DNA of 31,819 bases from a virus. Below, one piece after another: positions 6,737 through 15,922 of this stretch. The translations under genes and the position numbers were made by a program. Location of the stretch: positions 1 to 31,819 of IMG/VR virus record IMGVR_UViG_3300030329_005480; one strand, given 5' to 3'. Within the stretch, counting starts at the first letter, position 1; every line of letters starts with the position of its first letter. The notes beneath the pieces are model-generated. The model was not told where the DNA came from, searched no databases, and saw nothing but the letters and a program-made list of their open reading frames with translations.

Positions 6737-8733
6737 CACGCTCCCTGTCTGCTTGTCGGCTCATCAAGATCCAACGTTATCTCTTGCCTCAGCACGTCAT
6801 ATGCGATCGCCACGACCATTGGGTATCGAGGTGTTCCGGCCGTTGGGTGCGTTGAAGTGAAGTTGATGTTCCTCGGGCGAATGTCGGATATCGGCTTGCC
6901 GAGGAAAAAGTCAGCGTCACTGTCGAGTCCTTCAAGGACGATCTTTCCGTCGATCGTTGACTTGCTCCACTTGCCCAGGATGTCCTTGGCCATGTTCAGC
7001 GCGGCCGGAGCATCGTTCCGCTCATGCAACGTTGGGCTTGACGAGGAGTCCCAGAACAGCGAGTTGCGATCGAGAAGGCGAAGCTTGTAACGCTTGGCCA
7101 TGTCGACCACCATGTGCTTGCCATCAACCAGCAATGACTTGCTGACACCAAGGTCATCGTAGGCAACGACCTTAGTGTCACACTTGATGCGTGCAGTCAC
7201 GCGAAACTTCACGGTGCCAACGCCGAGGTTGATGTAGTTCCCCGCCGTCGGTGGCTTTGACTCGTTGCCGATCCGGATACCGCACTCGTTCTGCAGAACC
7301 TGAACACGACTGGCATCAGGAAGTCCTGGCATCTTCTTTGTTTCACCACCAACAAGCGTTCGCTTCCAACCGAAGATCGATCCCCAGTTTTGGCCGCCGT
7401 CAGTGCTCCACTCGATCTCGATGCCCTGGACCTTGCCTCTTGGCGTTCCGCTATCGTCGGTCGTGATCGTCGGCAAGAACTTTCGGCGGTGCTGATACTC
7501 GACAGCAGACGATGCTGGGAAGCCGTTGGCAACCAATACTGATCGCACAAGTCCCTGGAAGTCGAAGGACTTATCCAAGCCAGCGCGAATTCCCGTGTAG
7601 TCGCCTGACTCGTTCAGCACCCAGTCACGCCACACGCGATGCAACCCCAGATCCTCCCAGTCCTCGTGCGACTTGCGCAGCGTCAGTGGTTCACTCCCAT
7701 CGAGTGACTCATCCCATCCAGGCACAAGCTCAACCGTTGCCTCGATCTCTACATGATCGCCCAGCACCGTGACCTGATTTACGGCTTGATCGCTAACGTC
7801 GTAGTTCACGCTGGCACGCGCCGCTTGGTCCACTGTCGGGTTCACCAATAAACCAACTTCCTGCAGCGTCAGCCACGAGACGGCCCCAGTTCCTCGCTCG
7901 AAGATGGTGATCTTGCCCTTGCCAAGATTGGGGTACTCTACCTTCCAATCGTAGCCGTAGGGTCCAAGAACCTCGCTGAGTGCTTCGGGCAATCGAGTGC
8001 CTTGCTCGATCACGATGTTTCGTACCAAGCTCCGATCGTTTGACAGAACGTTGAAGCTTGCGGTGTCCGGATTAAGGACGTACTGCTGTGATGAGTTGGC
8101 AAACCTGCAGAGGTAGTTGACGACATCGCGCAAGTTCCAGAAGTGCACCGTCGCGGCGACGGATGGAATTGCGTCCGCCGCAACAGCTGTGTCGATTGCA
8201 AGCTGAAATGGGGATAGCGACTTGGGGTCGACGAAGGCAAAGATCAACGGAGCACTGGCAAGCTTGTTTGGTGTGATCTTTCCGTCGAGAAGAGGGTTGA
8301 ACACAAGGTCGGAGTGGATCTCGTGTGTAGTCCATTGGCTCGGCGGCGATCCCGAGTGATCACTCAACGCGCGATTGGCGATAATGGTCGATAATGGCTT
8401 GCCGAACATGTGATGATCGAGTCGCGAAGTCGCAATGATCGCGTCCTCCACGCCACTCAGCTCGATCGATCCGGCAGAGATCCGTCCGTGATGAACCTTC
8501 TTCACCCCGTTAACGGTGGAGATGTGCACCTCGACAAGCTTGTTTTTGAACAACGATTGGAGACTGGTTTCCTGAAGTGCAACTGGTCGCTGGCCTGCTG
8601 CTGGTATGCTCAGCTCAATCGTTGCGTAATTGGTCTTCTCTCCAACGGTTCGGCCAACACTCAGCAGTTGCCAGAATCCGCTGGCAACTCCATCGATCAA
8701 TACGGTCGTTGTGGCTGCGTCTCGCGAGGGCAT
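6736..8733 (-). CDS. Baseplate hub-like tail protein
   Basis: 665 aa, starting right after the TAA of the previous gene. It is a long, beta-rich protein without membrane spans. The N-terminal 100 residues include a segment defining an insert or binding site (LFKNKLVEVHI...KKVHHGRI), and the middle carries QGTRLPEALSEVLGPYGYDWKVEY, reminiscent of hub proteins that recruit a peptidoglycan-binding fold. Size, position two genes after the tape measure and composition point to the tail tip or hub (gpD or gp27-like). The assignment is by position and general pattern, not by a diagnostic motif. Confidence 0.5.
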   Translation of the reverse strand: MPSRDAATTTVLIDGVASGFWQLLSVGRTVGEKTNYATIELSIPAAGQRPVALQETSLQSLFKNKLVEVHISTVNGVKKVHHGRISAGSIELSGVEDAIIATSRLDHHMFGKPLSTIIANRALSDHSGSPPSQWTTHEIHSDLVFNPLLDGKITPNKLASAPLIFAFVDPKSLSPFQLAIDTAVAADAIPSVAATVHFWNLRDVVNYLCRFANSSQQYVLNPDTASFNVLSNDRSLVRNIVIEQGTRLPEALSEVLGPYGYDWKVEYPNLGKGKITIFERGTGAVSWLTLQEVGLLVNPTVDQAARASVNYDVSDQAVNQVTVLGDHVEIEATVELVPGWDESLDGSEPLTLRKSHEDWEDLGLHRVWRDWVLNESGDYTGIRAGLDKSFDFQGLVRSVLVANGFPASSAVEYQHRRKFLPTITTDDSGTPRGKVQGIEIEWSTDGGQNWGSIFGWKRTLVGGETKKMPGLPDASRVQVLQNECGIRIGNESKPPTAGNYINLGVGTVKFRVTARIKCDTKVVAYDDLGVSKSLLVDGKHMVVDMAKRYKLRLLDRNSLFWDSSSSPTLHERNDAPAALNMAKDILGKWSKSTIDGKIVLEGLDSDADFFLGKPISDIRPRNINFTSTHPTAGTPRYPMVVAIAYDVLRQEITLDLDEPTSRQGA

Positions 8734-9153
8734 TTATCCTGTCACCTGATAGAAGTGCAACATTCCGTTGATGAACCAACCACCATCCACGGTGCCAGCG
8801 TGATCTTTCAATGGTGATGCATGCTGTTGGCCGGGGAGAGGCATCGGCTCGAACCCCACAAACGTGCAATCGGTGTATGTCTCGGTCTCGCTGTCGAGCG
8901 TCACTGTGAGAGTTGCGTTAGTGCCAACGTGGCCCCGCATTTCGTCCTCAAAGTCTTGCAATTTCGCGCGAGTGGTGTAGCTGTTGTAGATCCACATCGG
9001 CACATCGATCTGTGCACCGCCGGTTCCAAGGACGATTTCAGAGTCGCCGCGCAGGCCGGGGAAGTGCGTTCTCTTGACGTGCAGTTCCGGTGGCTTCACC
9101 ACAGCGAGCCCGTTCTTTCCATTCACCGTCAGCGATCCGTGTGTAACTGTCAT
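8734..9153 (-). CDS. Small tail-tip protein
   Basis: 139 aa; the ATG overlaps the tape-measure TGA as ATGA, showing coupling. Beta-rich sequence with FPGLRGDSEIVLGTGG, VPMWIYN, and a C-terminal CTFVGFEPMPLPG stretch. The place directly after the tape measure is where siphophages encode the distal tail protein that starts tube assembly. The fold cannot be confirmed from sequence alone. An alternative is a minor tail protein related to Mu-type DNA circularisation or hub partners. Confidence 0.5.
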   Translation of the reverse strand: MTVTHGSLTVNGKNGLAVVKPPELHVKRTHFPGLRGDSEIVLGTGGAQIDVPMWIYNSYTTRAKLQDFEDEMRGHVGTNATLTVTLDSETETYTDCTFVGFEPMPLPGQQHASPLKDHAGTVDGGWFINGMLHFYQVTG

Positions 9154-11027
9154 TGGTTCTTCGCTTGTAGTCTCTTGGCTTTTGGTTCAGCTGGTTCCTG
9201 GCGAACGGGAGGTCCGTCGGGAACAACTCGCTGCGGTTTGTCCCCCTGTTTGTTGATGGCGTCGGCGACATCTCCCAGCTTGTTGACGACCTGCTGGCCC
9301 TGCTGCTTGGTCATCGGAGCTTCGCCAGCAGGCGCGATGTTCATGCCTGGGGCAACGCCGAATGATTGCAGGGTTTGGTCAGCGAGCTGCCGTTCCTTTT
9401 GTCGCTCCTTGGGATCAAGAAGGCGATCTTCTCGTTGATCTTCCCTTCGCTGCTTCATCAGCGTTCTCTGGCGGTCTCGCGCAAGTTCAAACTGCTCAAT
9501 TGCCATCGCAAGGGCTCGCGCCTTCGCAACATCCTCTGGAGCGGCCTCGACTTCCATCGCAGCAGCCCCAGGACCGAAGCCACCAACCATACGTGTAGCG
9601 AGAAGTTTCTGTCTTCTGGCTTTCAACTCGTCGACCGCTGCCTGCATTTGCTCTACGACCGTGCCTTTTTTGGGGAAGATATCCTTGATCAGTTTCTTGA
9701 CATCCGCTTCAGCGCCGAACATTCCGCTCTGCAGCAAGGTCTTGGTGACGCTCTCATTGATCGTCTCGCGAATGCCCTCGTCCAGTTGTGCACGCATTTG
9801 CCTTTCGCGGCCGCGGTCCAAATCTCGCTTCAATGTCGCTAGTTGCTGCGACCGACTGGAGTTGATCTGCCTTTGAAACCGCTCCTGCTCGGCAACGTCC
9901 TTATCACTCAGGTTCCCGATGCGTTTTCGCAAGTCTTGCATGCTTCTCACGCCAGTGGACCCTGGAACCGTCAGTTCCGCAGCGGCTACCTTTGTTTTGA
10001 CTTCTGAGCGCGCCTCACCCTTGGGGAGTCGATCGCTTCGCCTTCTTTCGTCTTCAAGCTGCTGCGGTGTAAATCCAAACGTTCCGAACATGCGACGACG
10101 CGCTTCGAGATTGCCTTGGACAAACTTCAACTGTTGCTCGCTCGTTCCCTTGAATCCAAGTTCCAGCGTGATTCGCTTCATGTCCGCAAAGAACTTTTCG
10201 ATCTGGGTTGCGCTTTGCCGACCAGTTGGATCCTCCGAGCGCTGTGAGATCTGAGCGGCAACCCCAGCAAGGAAGTTAAAGTCGTCCCGTTCTCCGGTCT
10301 CAGACGTTGAAAAACTGCGGGACTTCATGATTGATGGCAGCAAGTTGCGCGATAGTGACGCCATGTCTGTCACGCGGGCGGTCGTAAACAGTCCCGAGAC
10401 ACCACTGAGTGCCTTGTCGGCACTCACGTTGAACTCCTTGATGACCGCAAAAGCACCTTCAGTAAGCTGAGCCAGCTCGGCAGGCTGGTCAGCCAGGTCG
10501 GGACGAAGTCGTGCGCTTTTGGTTAGCACGTCCACAGCTTCTGCCGCCGTTCGTTCACCACGAGATGACAGCGTCGTTTCCGCAGCCAACGCTAGCGACT
10601 TTTTCGAGACACCAGTTTCTGTGGATGCTCGCTCCAGCCGGTCATCTAGCTCCTGCGGTGTCAGGTCAGCACCACGACCCAAAGCATTCAACGCACGTCG
10701 CATCGCATTCGCTTCACTGATGTTGAGGTCAGCGATCTCTCGCCGCATCTGCCGCTGCCGTTGGATGTTCGACATGATCATGTTCTGAATCGTCGACAGT
10801 CCCTGCATCATCGATCCCATGCCCGCACCAGCAGCCAGAGATCGGGCCATCTCCATTCCCCACTTACGAATGGTTGAGCCGACGGCTTTACCTTGACGAT
10901 TGAACTTCTGCGTCGCTCCCTCCATTCGTTTCATCATCGAGTCAAACTGCTGAGCAAACTTCTGTAGGTTCGCGACAGCAGCTTGCTGGGCAACGAGCAG
11001 TTCGATTTGGGCAGCGTTCTTCGCCAT
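9150..11027 (-). CDS. Tail tape measure protein
   Basis: 625 aa, almost wholly alpha-helical. It has Gln/Ala-rich N-terminal helices (IELLVAQQAAVANLQKF), a short Gly/Met-rich segment (GAGMGSMMQGLS), and long charged coils rich in Arg, Glu and Lys towards a Pro/Gln-rich end. The longest helical gene before the tail-tip genes is normally the tape measure, which sets tail length inside the tube. At the usual 1.5 angstrom per residue it would set a tail of roughly 90-95 nm. No lytic transglycosylase or peptidase domain is evident. Confidence 0.75.
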   Translation of the reverse strand: MAKNAAQIELLVAQQAAVANLQKFAQQFDSMMKRMEGATQKFNRQGKAVGSTIRKWGMEMARSLAAGAGMGSMMQGLSTIQNMIMSNIQRQRQMRREIADLNISEANAMRRALNALGRGADLTPQELDDRLERASTETGVSKKSLALAAETTLSSRGERTAAEAVDVLTKSARLRPDLADQPAELAQLTEGAFAVIKEFNVSADKALSGVSGLFTTARVTDMASLSRNLLPSIMKSRSFSTSETGERDDFNFLAGVAAQISQRSEDPTGRQSATQIEKFFADMKRITLELGFKGTSEQQLKFVQGNLEARRRMFGTFGFTPQQLEDERRRSDRLPKGEARSEVKTKVAAAELTVPGSTGVRSMQDLRKRIGNLSDKDVAEQERFQRQINSSRSQQLATLKRDLDRGRERQMRAQLDEGIRETINESVTKTLLQSGMFGAEADVKKLIKDIFPKKGTVVEQMQAAVDELKARRQKLLATRMVGGFGPGAAAMEVEAAPEDVAKARALAMAIEQFELARDRQRTLMKQRREDQREDRLLDPKERQKERQLADQTLQSFGVAPGMNIAPAGEAPMTKQQGQQVVNKLGDVADAINKQGDKPQRVVPDGPPVRQEPAEPKAKRLQAKNQ

Positions 11028-11038
11028 GATCTATGTTC

Positions 11039-11785
11039 CTATGCGAGGTCGAAGGACACGTACTGGTCCTCTGACTCCCACCGTCCGGACAGGATATCTT
11101 CAATGCCAAGAGCAGTCGCCAGGGCGAGCATCATCGACTGTTTGTCGAAGAGCCCCAGCTCGTTGGCGATCTCGTTGGTCACTCGGTAGTTGAGTGCCAT
11201 CATGTCGCACAGCAGCTCCAGTCCGTCGTGCACAGGAAAGACCTGCGTGGTGGGACTGAAGTTCTGCGGATCAAGATCTTCTGAGCGATGCAAGTGGTTG
11301 ATCCCCAAAGCTTCAAACATCGCGTCCCTGATCGCCTCGCAGCGATCGGCAATCGATTTATAAGCTGGCTTCGGTTTCCCAACCCATTGGCGAAACTCGT
11401 TTCGGTCATAGGTCATGGGCAGGTGCTCATCCTGGGGAATGAGCCATTCCATGCCGTCGGCCATCTCGACGTTGCGACCTTCAATCGGATTGCGGTGAGC
11501 TAGTTCGCGCGGAACTGGCGGGCGATCGAGAGGGATGCCAAGCCAGAATGTTTCGTCCTCGCTGAACACCCATCGCTGATTGTCAGGGTTGTACTCAAGA
11601 GCCGGATCTACGTCGGGATTCCCCGTCAACCACGTACAGAACATGCCACGCGTGTCCGACGGATTGCGATCGCATTCAAACCAATCAGGACCACCGCTGC
11701 GACTCAGCGCACCCAGGCCGATCTTGGACAGGTTGTCTTGGCTCGCACCAAAGGCATCGGGAATGAAGATCAGATAATGTGACAC
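11039..11785 (-). CDS. Tail-assembly region protein (GTG start, TAG stop)
   Basis: 248 aa, starting at GTG 11785 with GAGG five to eight nt upstream and overlapping the previous gene by 16 bp in another frame. It is Trp/Asp/Pro rich in the first half (RSGGPDWFECDRNPSD, FWLGIPLDRPPVP), then helical. The place just before the tape measure fits a tail assembly chaperone or an accessory to it, but no family is recognised. It ends in TAG at 11041-11039. Confidence 0.5.
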   Translation of the reverse strand: MSHYLIFIPDAFGASQDNLSKIGLGALSRSGGPDWFECDRNPSDTRGMFCTWLTGNPDVDPALEYNPDNQRWVFSEDETFWLGIPLDRPPVPRELAHRNPIEGRNVEMADGMEWLIPQDEHLPMTYDRNEFRQWVGKPKPAYKSIADRCEAIRDAMFEALGINHLHRSEDLDPQNFSPTTQVFPVHDGLELLCDMMALNYRVTNEIANELGLFDKQSMMLALATALGIEDILSGRWESEDQYVSFDLA

Positions 11786-12366
11786 TCGGCCCTCGCTCGT
11801 TTGATTAGCTCGCTGGTGATTCTCTCGTAAGTCGGGTTTTCGTTGATAGTGCGGATTCGCGCCTCGTAGTCACCAAGCTGGTCGCACAGGATGTAGTTGT
11901 CGAATGTCGTTGGTGGCTCCCCGCCTCCCGTCGCGCGCCACCGCAAGTGCTGTAAGTACCTGGGCTGGCTGATCCTGAATCCTGTTTTGCGAAGTTGGCG
12001 ATACTCCAATATGTCAGCGATGTCGAACATTGACGATATGACGCGAGTGAGTGACTGTGAGTCGAGTAGGCATCGCGCGATGATGTCTTCCTCGTTCAAC
12101 TCGTAGTTCTCTTTCAAACCGCCGATTGCCAGTTCGATTGCATCCTCCGTGGTGACGAGATCGGCAACGCCATGATGCTTGCCGGCACCTTGAACATGCC
12201 CTTCGTTGACCGTATCGATGATGGTCAACAGGTCGAACAGCTTTGTTTGAATCGTCGCGGTTCTAGGGCATTCCGGAGCAGGGGGGACGAGCCATAGCTT
12301 GCCGTCTCCGAGTTCTACCAACCTTCCGGAAGCACTGTCGCGCGCTGGAGCGTCAGTGACATCCAT
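11770..12366 (-). CDS. Probable tail assembly chaperone-like protein
   Basis: 198 aa; ATG 12366, with AGGA about 10 nt upstream. The N-terminal part contains ELGDGKLWLVPP, a phrase common in short tail-assembly proteins. The middle is helical and acidic (ENYELNEEDIIARCLL). In siphophages the gene or gene pair between the tube and the tape measure encodes the chaperones that coat the tape measure. That position, after removing the inserted HNH gene, supports the call. No slippery heptamer was found in the overlap with the next gene, so classic programmed frameshifting is not supported. Confidence 0.45.
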   Translation of the reverse strand: MDVTDAPARDSASGRLVELGDGKLWLVPPAPECPRTATIQTKLFDLLTIIDTVNEGHVQGAGKHHGVADLVTTEDAIELAIGGLKENYELNEEDIIARCLLDSQSLTRVISSMFDIADILEYRQLRKTGFRISQPRYLQHLRWRATGGGEPPTTFDNYILCDQLGDYEARIRTINENPTYERITSELIKRARAECHII

Positions 12367-12373
12367 GTACTAT

Positions 12374-13090
12374 CTATCCTGCGGTCCTCACTTCGTCACG
12401 AATCGTACGTCGCTGGCTACCCCGTGGCGTCGGAGGTCGCGTCAACGCCTCATGAAACGGCCATCCTGAACGGAGCCGCTCCCACAGTGTGTCGTAGGAT
12501 ACGCGGCATCGGGAATCGTCCGCCCACGCCGCAAGGCACTTTGTCTCTCCATCTAGAGTCTGGAATGGAGTGTTGCGGCGATTTCGATTGTTTTCTTTGC
12601 ACGTTACGAAACGGATGTTCCCAGGCTCGTAGTTGCCGTCGTTGTTGGGATAGCGATCGATCTGCAGCCCTGGCTTGTATCCATGAGCGAGTGCGTAGTC
12701 GCGAAACACTTCATATGACTCTTTCCACTCGTCACACACGGTGATACCGCGACCACCATAAAGCAGGTAGTTTGGCTGGTTGGGATCGCAGCACCGAAGT
12801 TTTATGTTGTGCCAACAGTTGTGCAGTGGCGTCCCCGTCTCCCCGTGGGTGGTTCGCTGCCCAAGCTGACGTCCAACATCCACGCGATGGCATCCGCAGG
12901 ATTTCTGGAAATCACGGATGAGATCTGACGGGTAGACAATCTTGTGATTGCCGCAATCGCACTGCACGACGCACGCCCACTTCGGTTTCCCTTTTTCTGG
13001 AAACAGTCGGAACTGAGGACCGACAACAGTTAGCTTGTGGAACCGTGAACCAACCTCAACTTCTCTCCATGAATAACGCAGCCTAAACAT
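12374..13090 (-). CDS. Free-standing HNH homing endonuclease
   Basis: 238 aa with the three-part build of phage HNH nucleases. An N-terminal Cys cluster (C40, C44, C46 and C65, C67) suits a zinc finger. The nuclease core (about 90-172) contains HNCWHNIKLRC, YGGRGITVCDEW, QIDRYPNNDGNYEP and KENNRNRRN. The C-terminal DNA-binding repeat (178-218) reads like the NUMOD-type GetK.laaWa...RL..GW...EAL pattern. Such enzymes cut a target allele and spread the gene by repair. It sits between two tail genes, with a gap of only 4 and 7 nt, and has no structural role. It ends in TAG. Confidence 0.85.
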   Translation of the reverse strand: MFRLRYSWREVEVGSRFHKLTVVGPQFRLFPEKGKPKWACVVQCDCGNHKIVYPSDLIRDFQKSCGCHRVDVGRQLGQRTTHGETGTPLHNCWHNIKLRCCDPNQPNYLLYGGRGITVCDEWKESYEVFRDYALAHGYKPGLQIDRYPNNDGNYEPGNIRFVTCKENNRNRRNTPFQTLDGETKCLAAWADDSRCRVSYDTLWERLRSGWPFHEALTRPPTPRGSQRRTIRDEVRTAG

Positions 13091-13094
13091 CGCT

Positions 13095-14660
13095 CTAGCC
13101 TATCAGGTTGTCGTTGATCGATTCCCCAGACGCTGTATTCGATGGTAACTGTTTTTTCGGTAATCCATACAGGCGATGAAACGCCTTCTGGAAGTCACCT
13201 CGCTGATCGTTCGTAACTGCAACGCTGAACGCGTCGTTGACTGCAAAGTTCTGGCTTCCCTGGAACAGGGCGATGTATGGTCCGCCGACGTAAGCTTCGG
13301 TCATCGGAACAACTGCAACGTCGTCAACGAACACATTCGTTCCGACGGAGATATGGGTCTCTACTTTGAACCGAAACTCGACCGTTGATGGCACTGGATC
13401 CGGAAGTCGGAAGACCGTGCTGTAGGGAGTCCAGTTGGTTGTCGCCACAACCAGATTAATCCCGAAGTCGTTATCGACTCCCTCGTCATCTGCGATGATC
13501 GCTGCGCTGTCATAGAAGGACAGGTTCAGCACGCCAGCAGCTGGAGCTACATCTACCTTCAGTCGCACTTGAACTGCATACGGAACGTGTGCCTTCAGTC
13601 CCGTGATCGCCTGCGACAACTCAATGTTGGTTGCCGTGCCACCGATGAACTTCAGCGCCTTGGATCCGCGGAACACCGTGCTGGACTCTTCGGCAATGTC
13701 CGTTCCACCGGTTCCGGTGTCCAGGCTCCACGATGCCGGGATGTTCGCAGCCCATGCTGCCTCAAAGTCGCCATTGGCCAGCACGTTAACTGTCGTGGCA
13801 CTGGGGCTGCCTACGGTGAGCGTAGCAGCCCCACCCGATCCACTGGGCCACGCGTGATGCAACTTGTCAGTCGACTTGTCGCGTTCACCACTAATGGAAA
13901 AGGACTCTGAACCGCCGGTTGTGTTTGCCGTGCACTTAACGATGATGTCTTCCTGAAGCACGTTCTCGCGAGTCTTGCCGTTGCCGTCGAGGACACTGGT
14001 GACCATCACGCCATTGCCTACGGACGATCGCCACACGCCACCACTGGTGTAAGCCGAGTGAGCCAAACCGTTCTCGTCCTGCAGCTCGAACGTGTTTGTT
14101 GCGACGGATCCGGCAATGAATTGGCGATCGTTGATTTGTGTATGACCACCGACTCCAGTGATCGTCACGATGTCGCCATTGGACAGTCCGTGCCCGTTGC
14201 TGGTGACCACAACAGGATTGGCTTGCGTGGTGTTGGTGATGACTCCGTTCTCTGGACCATCCACCAGTGATGCGATCGTTGGCTCGTTGCCAACGATCGA
14301 CTCGCTGTTCTCCTCCATCTGGCGGATCAGCTCATCCAACGCCAGCTCGACTGTCTTGCTGGGAAGCGGATTGTCGGCATCGACAGTTTCGATCAGCGTC
14401 TTCTCTGCCCATTGCTGAAGAGCAAGGCGAATGTCGTTTGCCCCAGAGTCCTGAAGGCCAGTCAGTGCAGCCAGGATCTCTGTGGTCGTCGAACGGATGT
14501 CGTTCGACGAGGCATCGAACTTCACCAGGGCATCGTTGATCTCGGTTGGCAGATCTCCCGATGCACTTCCACCGATGTGGGTATTGAGGACGTTGAGCGC
14601 ATGGACGATCTTGCCAATCCGATCAAACAGCCCGGTTCCACCGTCGAATGTTATGGTCAC
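13095..14660 (-). CDS. Tail protein with FCCH-like and carbohydrate-binding modules
   Basis: 521 aa; GTG start at 14660, TAG stop. Residues 1-115 are helical. Residues about 140-208 match the beta module often annotated as a ubiquitin-activating-enzyme FCCH-like domain in phage tail proteins (SNGHGLSNGDIVTITGVGG, QFIAGSVATNTFEL). Residues about 290-450 look like a galactose-binding/CBM4-9 jelly roll (NVLANGDFEAAW, PASWSLDT, SKALKFIGG). This combination suits a sugar-binding tail or fibre protein that contacts the host surface. It lies unusually early, directly behind the tube gene rather than after the hub. Confidence 0.6.
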   Translation of the reverse strand: MTITFDGGTGLFDRIGKIVHALNVLNTHIGGSASGDLPTEINDALVKFDASSNDIRSTTTEILAALTGLQDSGANDIRLALQQWAEKTLIETVDADNPLPSKTVELALDELIRQMEENSESIVGNEPTIASLVDGPENGVITNTTQANPVVVTSNGHGLSNGDIVTITGVGGHTQINDRQFIAGSVATNTFELQDENGLAHSAYTSGGVWRSSVGNGVMVTSVLDGNGKTRENVLQEDIIVKCTANTTGGSESFSISGERDKSTDKLHHAWPSGSGGAATLTVGSPSATTVNVLANGDFEAAWAANIPASWSLDTGTGGTDIAEESSTVFRGSKALKFIGGTATNIELSQAITGLKAHVPYAVQVRLKVDVAPAAGVLNLSFYDSAAIIADDEGVDNDFGINLVVATTNWTPYSTVFRLPDPVPSTVEFRFKVETHISVGTNVFVDDVAVVPMTEAYVGGPYIALFQGSQNFAVNDAFSVAVTNDQRGDFQKAFHRLYGLPKKQLPSNTASGESINDNLIG

Positions 14661-14665
14661 AGTTA

Positions 14666-14974
14666 CTACTCGTCATTGGACTCATCGTCGTCGTCATCGC
14701 CCAGGGCGAGCGGCTCTGGCTCTGGATCGGTAACGATTGGAGCTGGCGGCGGGCCAGCTAACCGCACGGCCTTCGCATCCTCTTCCTGCATGGCCAGCAA
14801 CGCGACGAGGATCGGATCTTCTAGACTGGTTGCCAGAAAGGACATTCCCGTTCCACACTTCAGGCAGTTCACCTGCACGTTGATGCGTGTCTCGTGCTTT
14901 TCGCTTGCAGGAAGTTCAGAGGTGGCGACGTCGACTTTGGGAGGCATGCAGTCGCACTTTAGTGCTTCACTCAT
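14666..14974 (-). CDS. Small Cys4 protein with a very acidic tail, ending TAG-TAA
   Basis: 102 aa; ATG 14974 follows the tube gene. Cys pairs CDC and CLKC suggest a small metal-binding fold. A Pro-rich linker leads to a run of Asp/Glu (LGDDDDDESNDE). The stop is TAG immediately followed by TAA. Position after the tube protein is where tail chaperones also occur, but zinc ligands are not expected there. Function unknown. Confidence 0.55.
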   Translation of the reverse strand: MSEALKCDCMPPKVDVATSELPASEKHETRINVQVNCLKCGTGMSFLATSLEDPILVALLAMQEEDAKAVRLAGPPPAPIVTDPEPEPLALGDDDDDESNDE

Positions 14975-14986
14975 GGCTACTCTCTA

Positions 14987-15907
14987 TTACGGAATTGCGC
15001 TGTTGGTTACCGTTGTGATGGTGCCTGTTGGACGGACAGAGAAGGTTTGCTGTCCGTCCTCGGTTCCCTGAACTGAGGCTTCGTCGAGTCGCCAGTAACC
15101 TGCGGTGCAACCGATCTTGCAGTGCACTGTCGATGCAGCTGGCTCACGAGTTCCACCAGCAAGTCCCTTCTGCAAGTAGATTGCCAGAGAACTGGTTACG
15201 GTTCGTCCAAACATGTCCAGCGCTGCACCCACTGCCCAGTCTTTGGTGACGAACGTGAACACTGGCTGACGAGTGACAATCGCTCCAGTCTTCGCATAAG
15301 CGTCGCCATTGAATGCCTCAGCCACATAGTTGATCCCGTAGTCAACGGTGATCGAGGTGATGCCATCCAGCTGAGCCGCGTTGTGATAAACCGGACCCAA
15401 AAAGAAACGGCTGTTGAATGCGGGCGTGGCTTCGGAGTCGATGTCGACCGAGGCATTGTGAACCAGTGGCTCTGTCGTTGTTCCGTCCCACAGCGGCGTG
15501 AACTCGGACTGCAACATTGCACCGTCGGTGTCATCCTGCGATGCCGTGATCGTCGTCGGTCGCAGGAAACCATTGGTCGACGTGTAGCTGTGGTTGCTGC
15601 TGCCCGTTTTGAACGTGCCGCCGTCATCGCGACGCTGGAAGTAGAACGTCGATGCACCTGCAACGGCCAAACCGGCTGTCGCAGAAACGGTTCCGAAGAA
15701 CGTGACCAAGTCTCGCGTTCGCAACCCAACCGTTGGAGATGCAGAGCCGATGCCAACGTGGGCGCGATCGACTGCACCGCCAGGGATTATTTCCGCTTCG
15801 GTGGCGTTGGTTGATGGATCAACACCATCCACCTGATCGAGAGTCAACGTGGTACTCGGAAGCGTGTAAATGAACTTCGCGGTGTACAGTGAGGATCGGA
15901 CGGTCAT
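14987..15907 (-). CDS. Probable major tail (tube) protein
   Basis: 306 aa; ATG 15907 has AAGGA 8 nt upstream, one of the best ribosome sites in the operon, as expected for an abundant protein. It is Thr/Ser/Gly-rich and beta-rich throughout (STTLTLDQVDGV, TFFGTVSATAGLAVAG, VTSSLAIYLQKG). It follows the tail-completion genes and precedes the tape-measure cluster, the standard slot for the tube subunit. No diagnostic motif was seen. Confidence 0.5.
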   Translation of the reverse strand: MTVRSSLYTAKFIYTLPSTTLTLDQVDGVDPSTNATEAEIIPGGAVDRAHVGIGSASPTVGLRTRDLVTFFGTVSATAGLAVAGASTFYFQRRDDGGTFKTGSSNHSYTSTNGFLRPTTITASQDDTDGAMLQSEFTPLWDGTTTEPLVHNASVDIDSEATPAFNSRFFLGPVYHNAAQLDGITSITVDYGINYVAEAFNGDAYAKTGAIVTRQPVFTFVTKDWAVGAALDMFGRTVTSSLAIYLQKGLAGGTREPAASTVHCKIGCTAGYWRLDEASVQGTEDGQQTFSVRPTGTITTVTNSAIP

Positions 15908-15922
15908 GTTTCAAATCCTTAT

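Noticed and set aside
11770-11785. Programmed frameshift between the two tail-assembly genes
   Set aside because: No slippery heptamer exists in the overlap, and the second frame has its own GTG with GAGG upstream.
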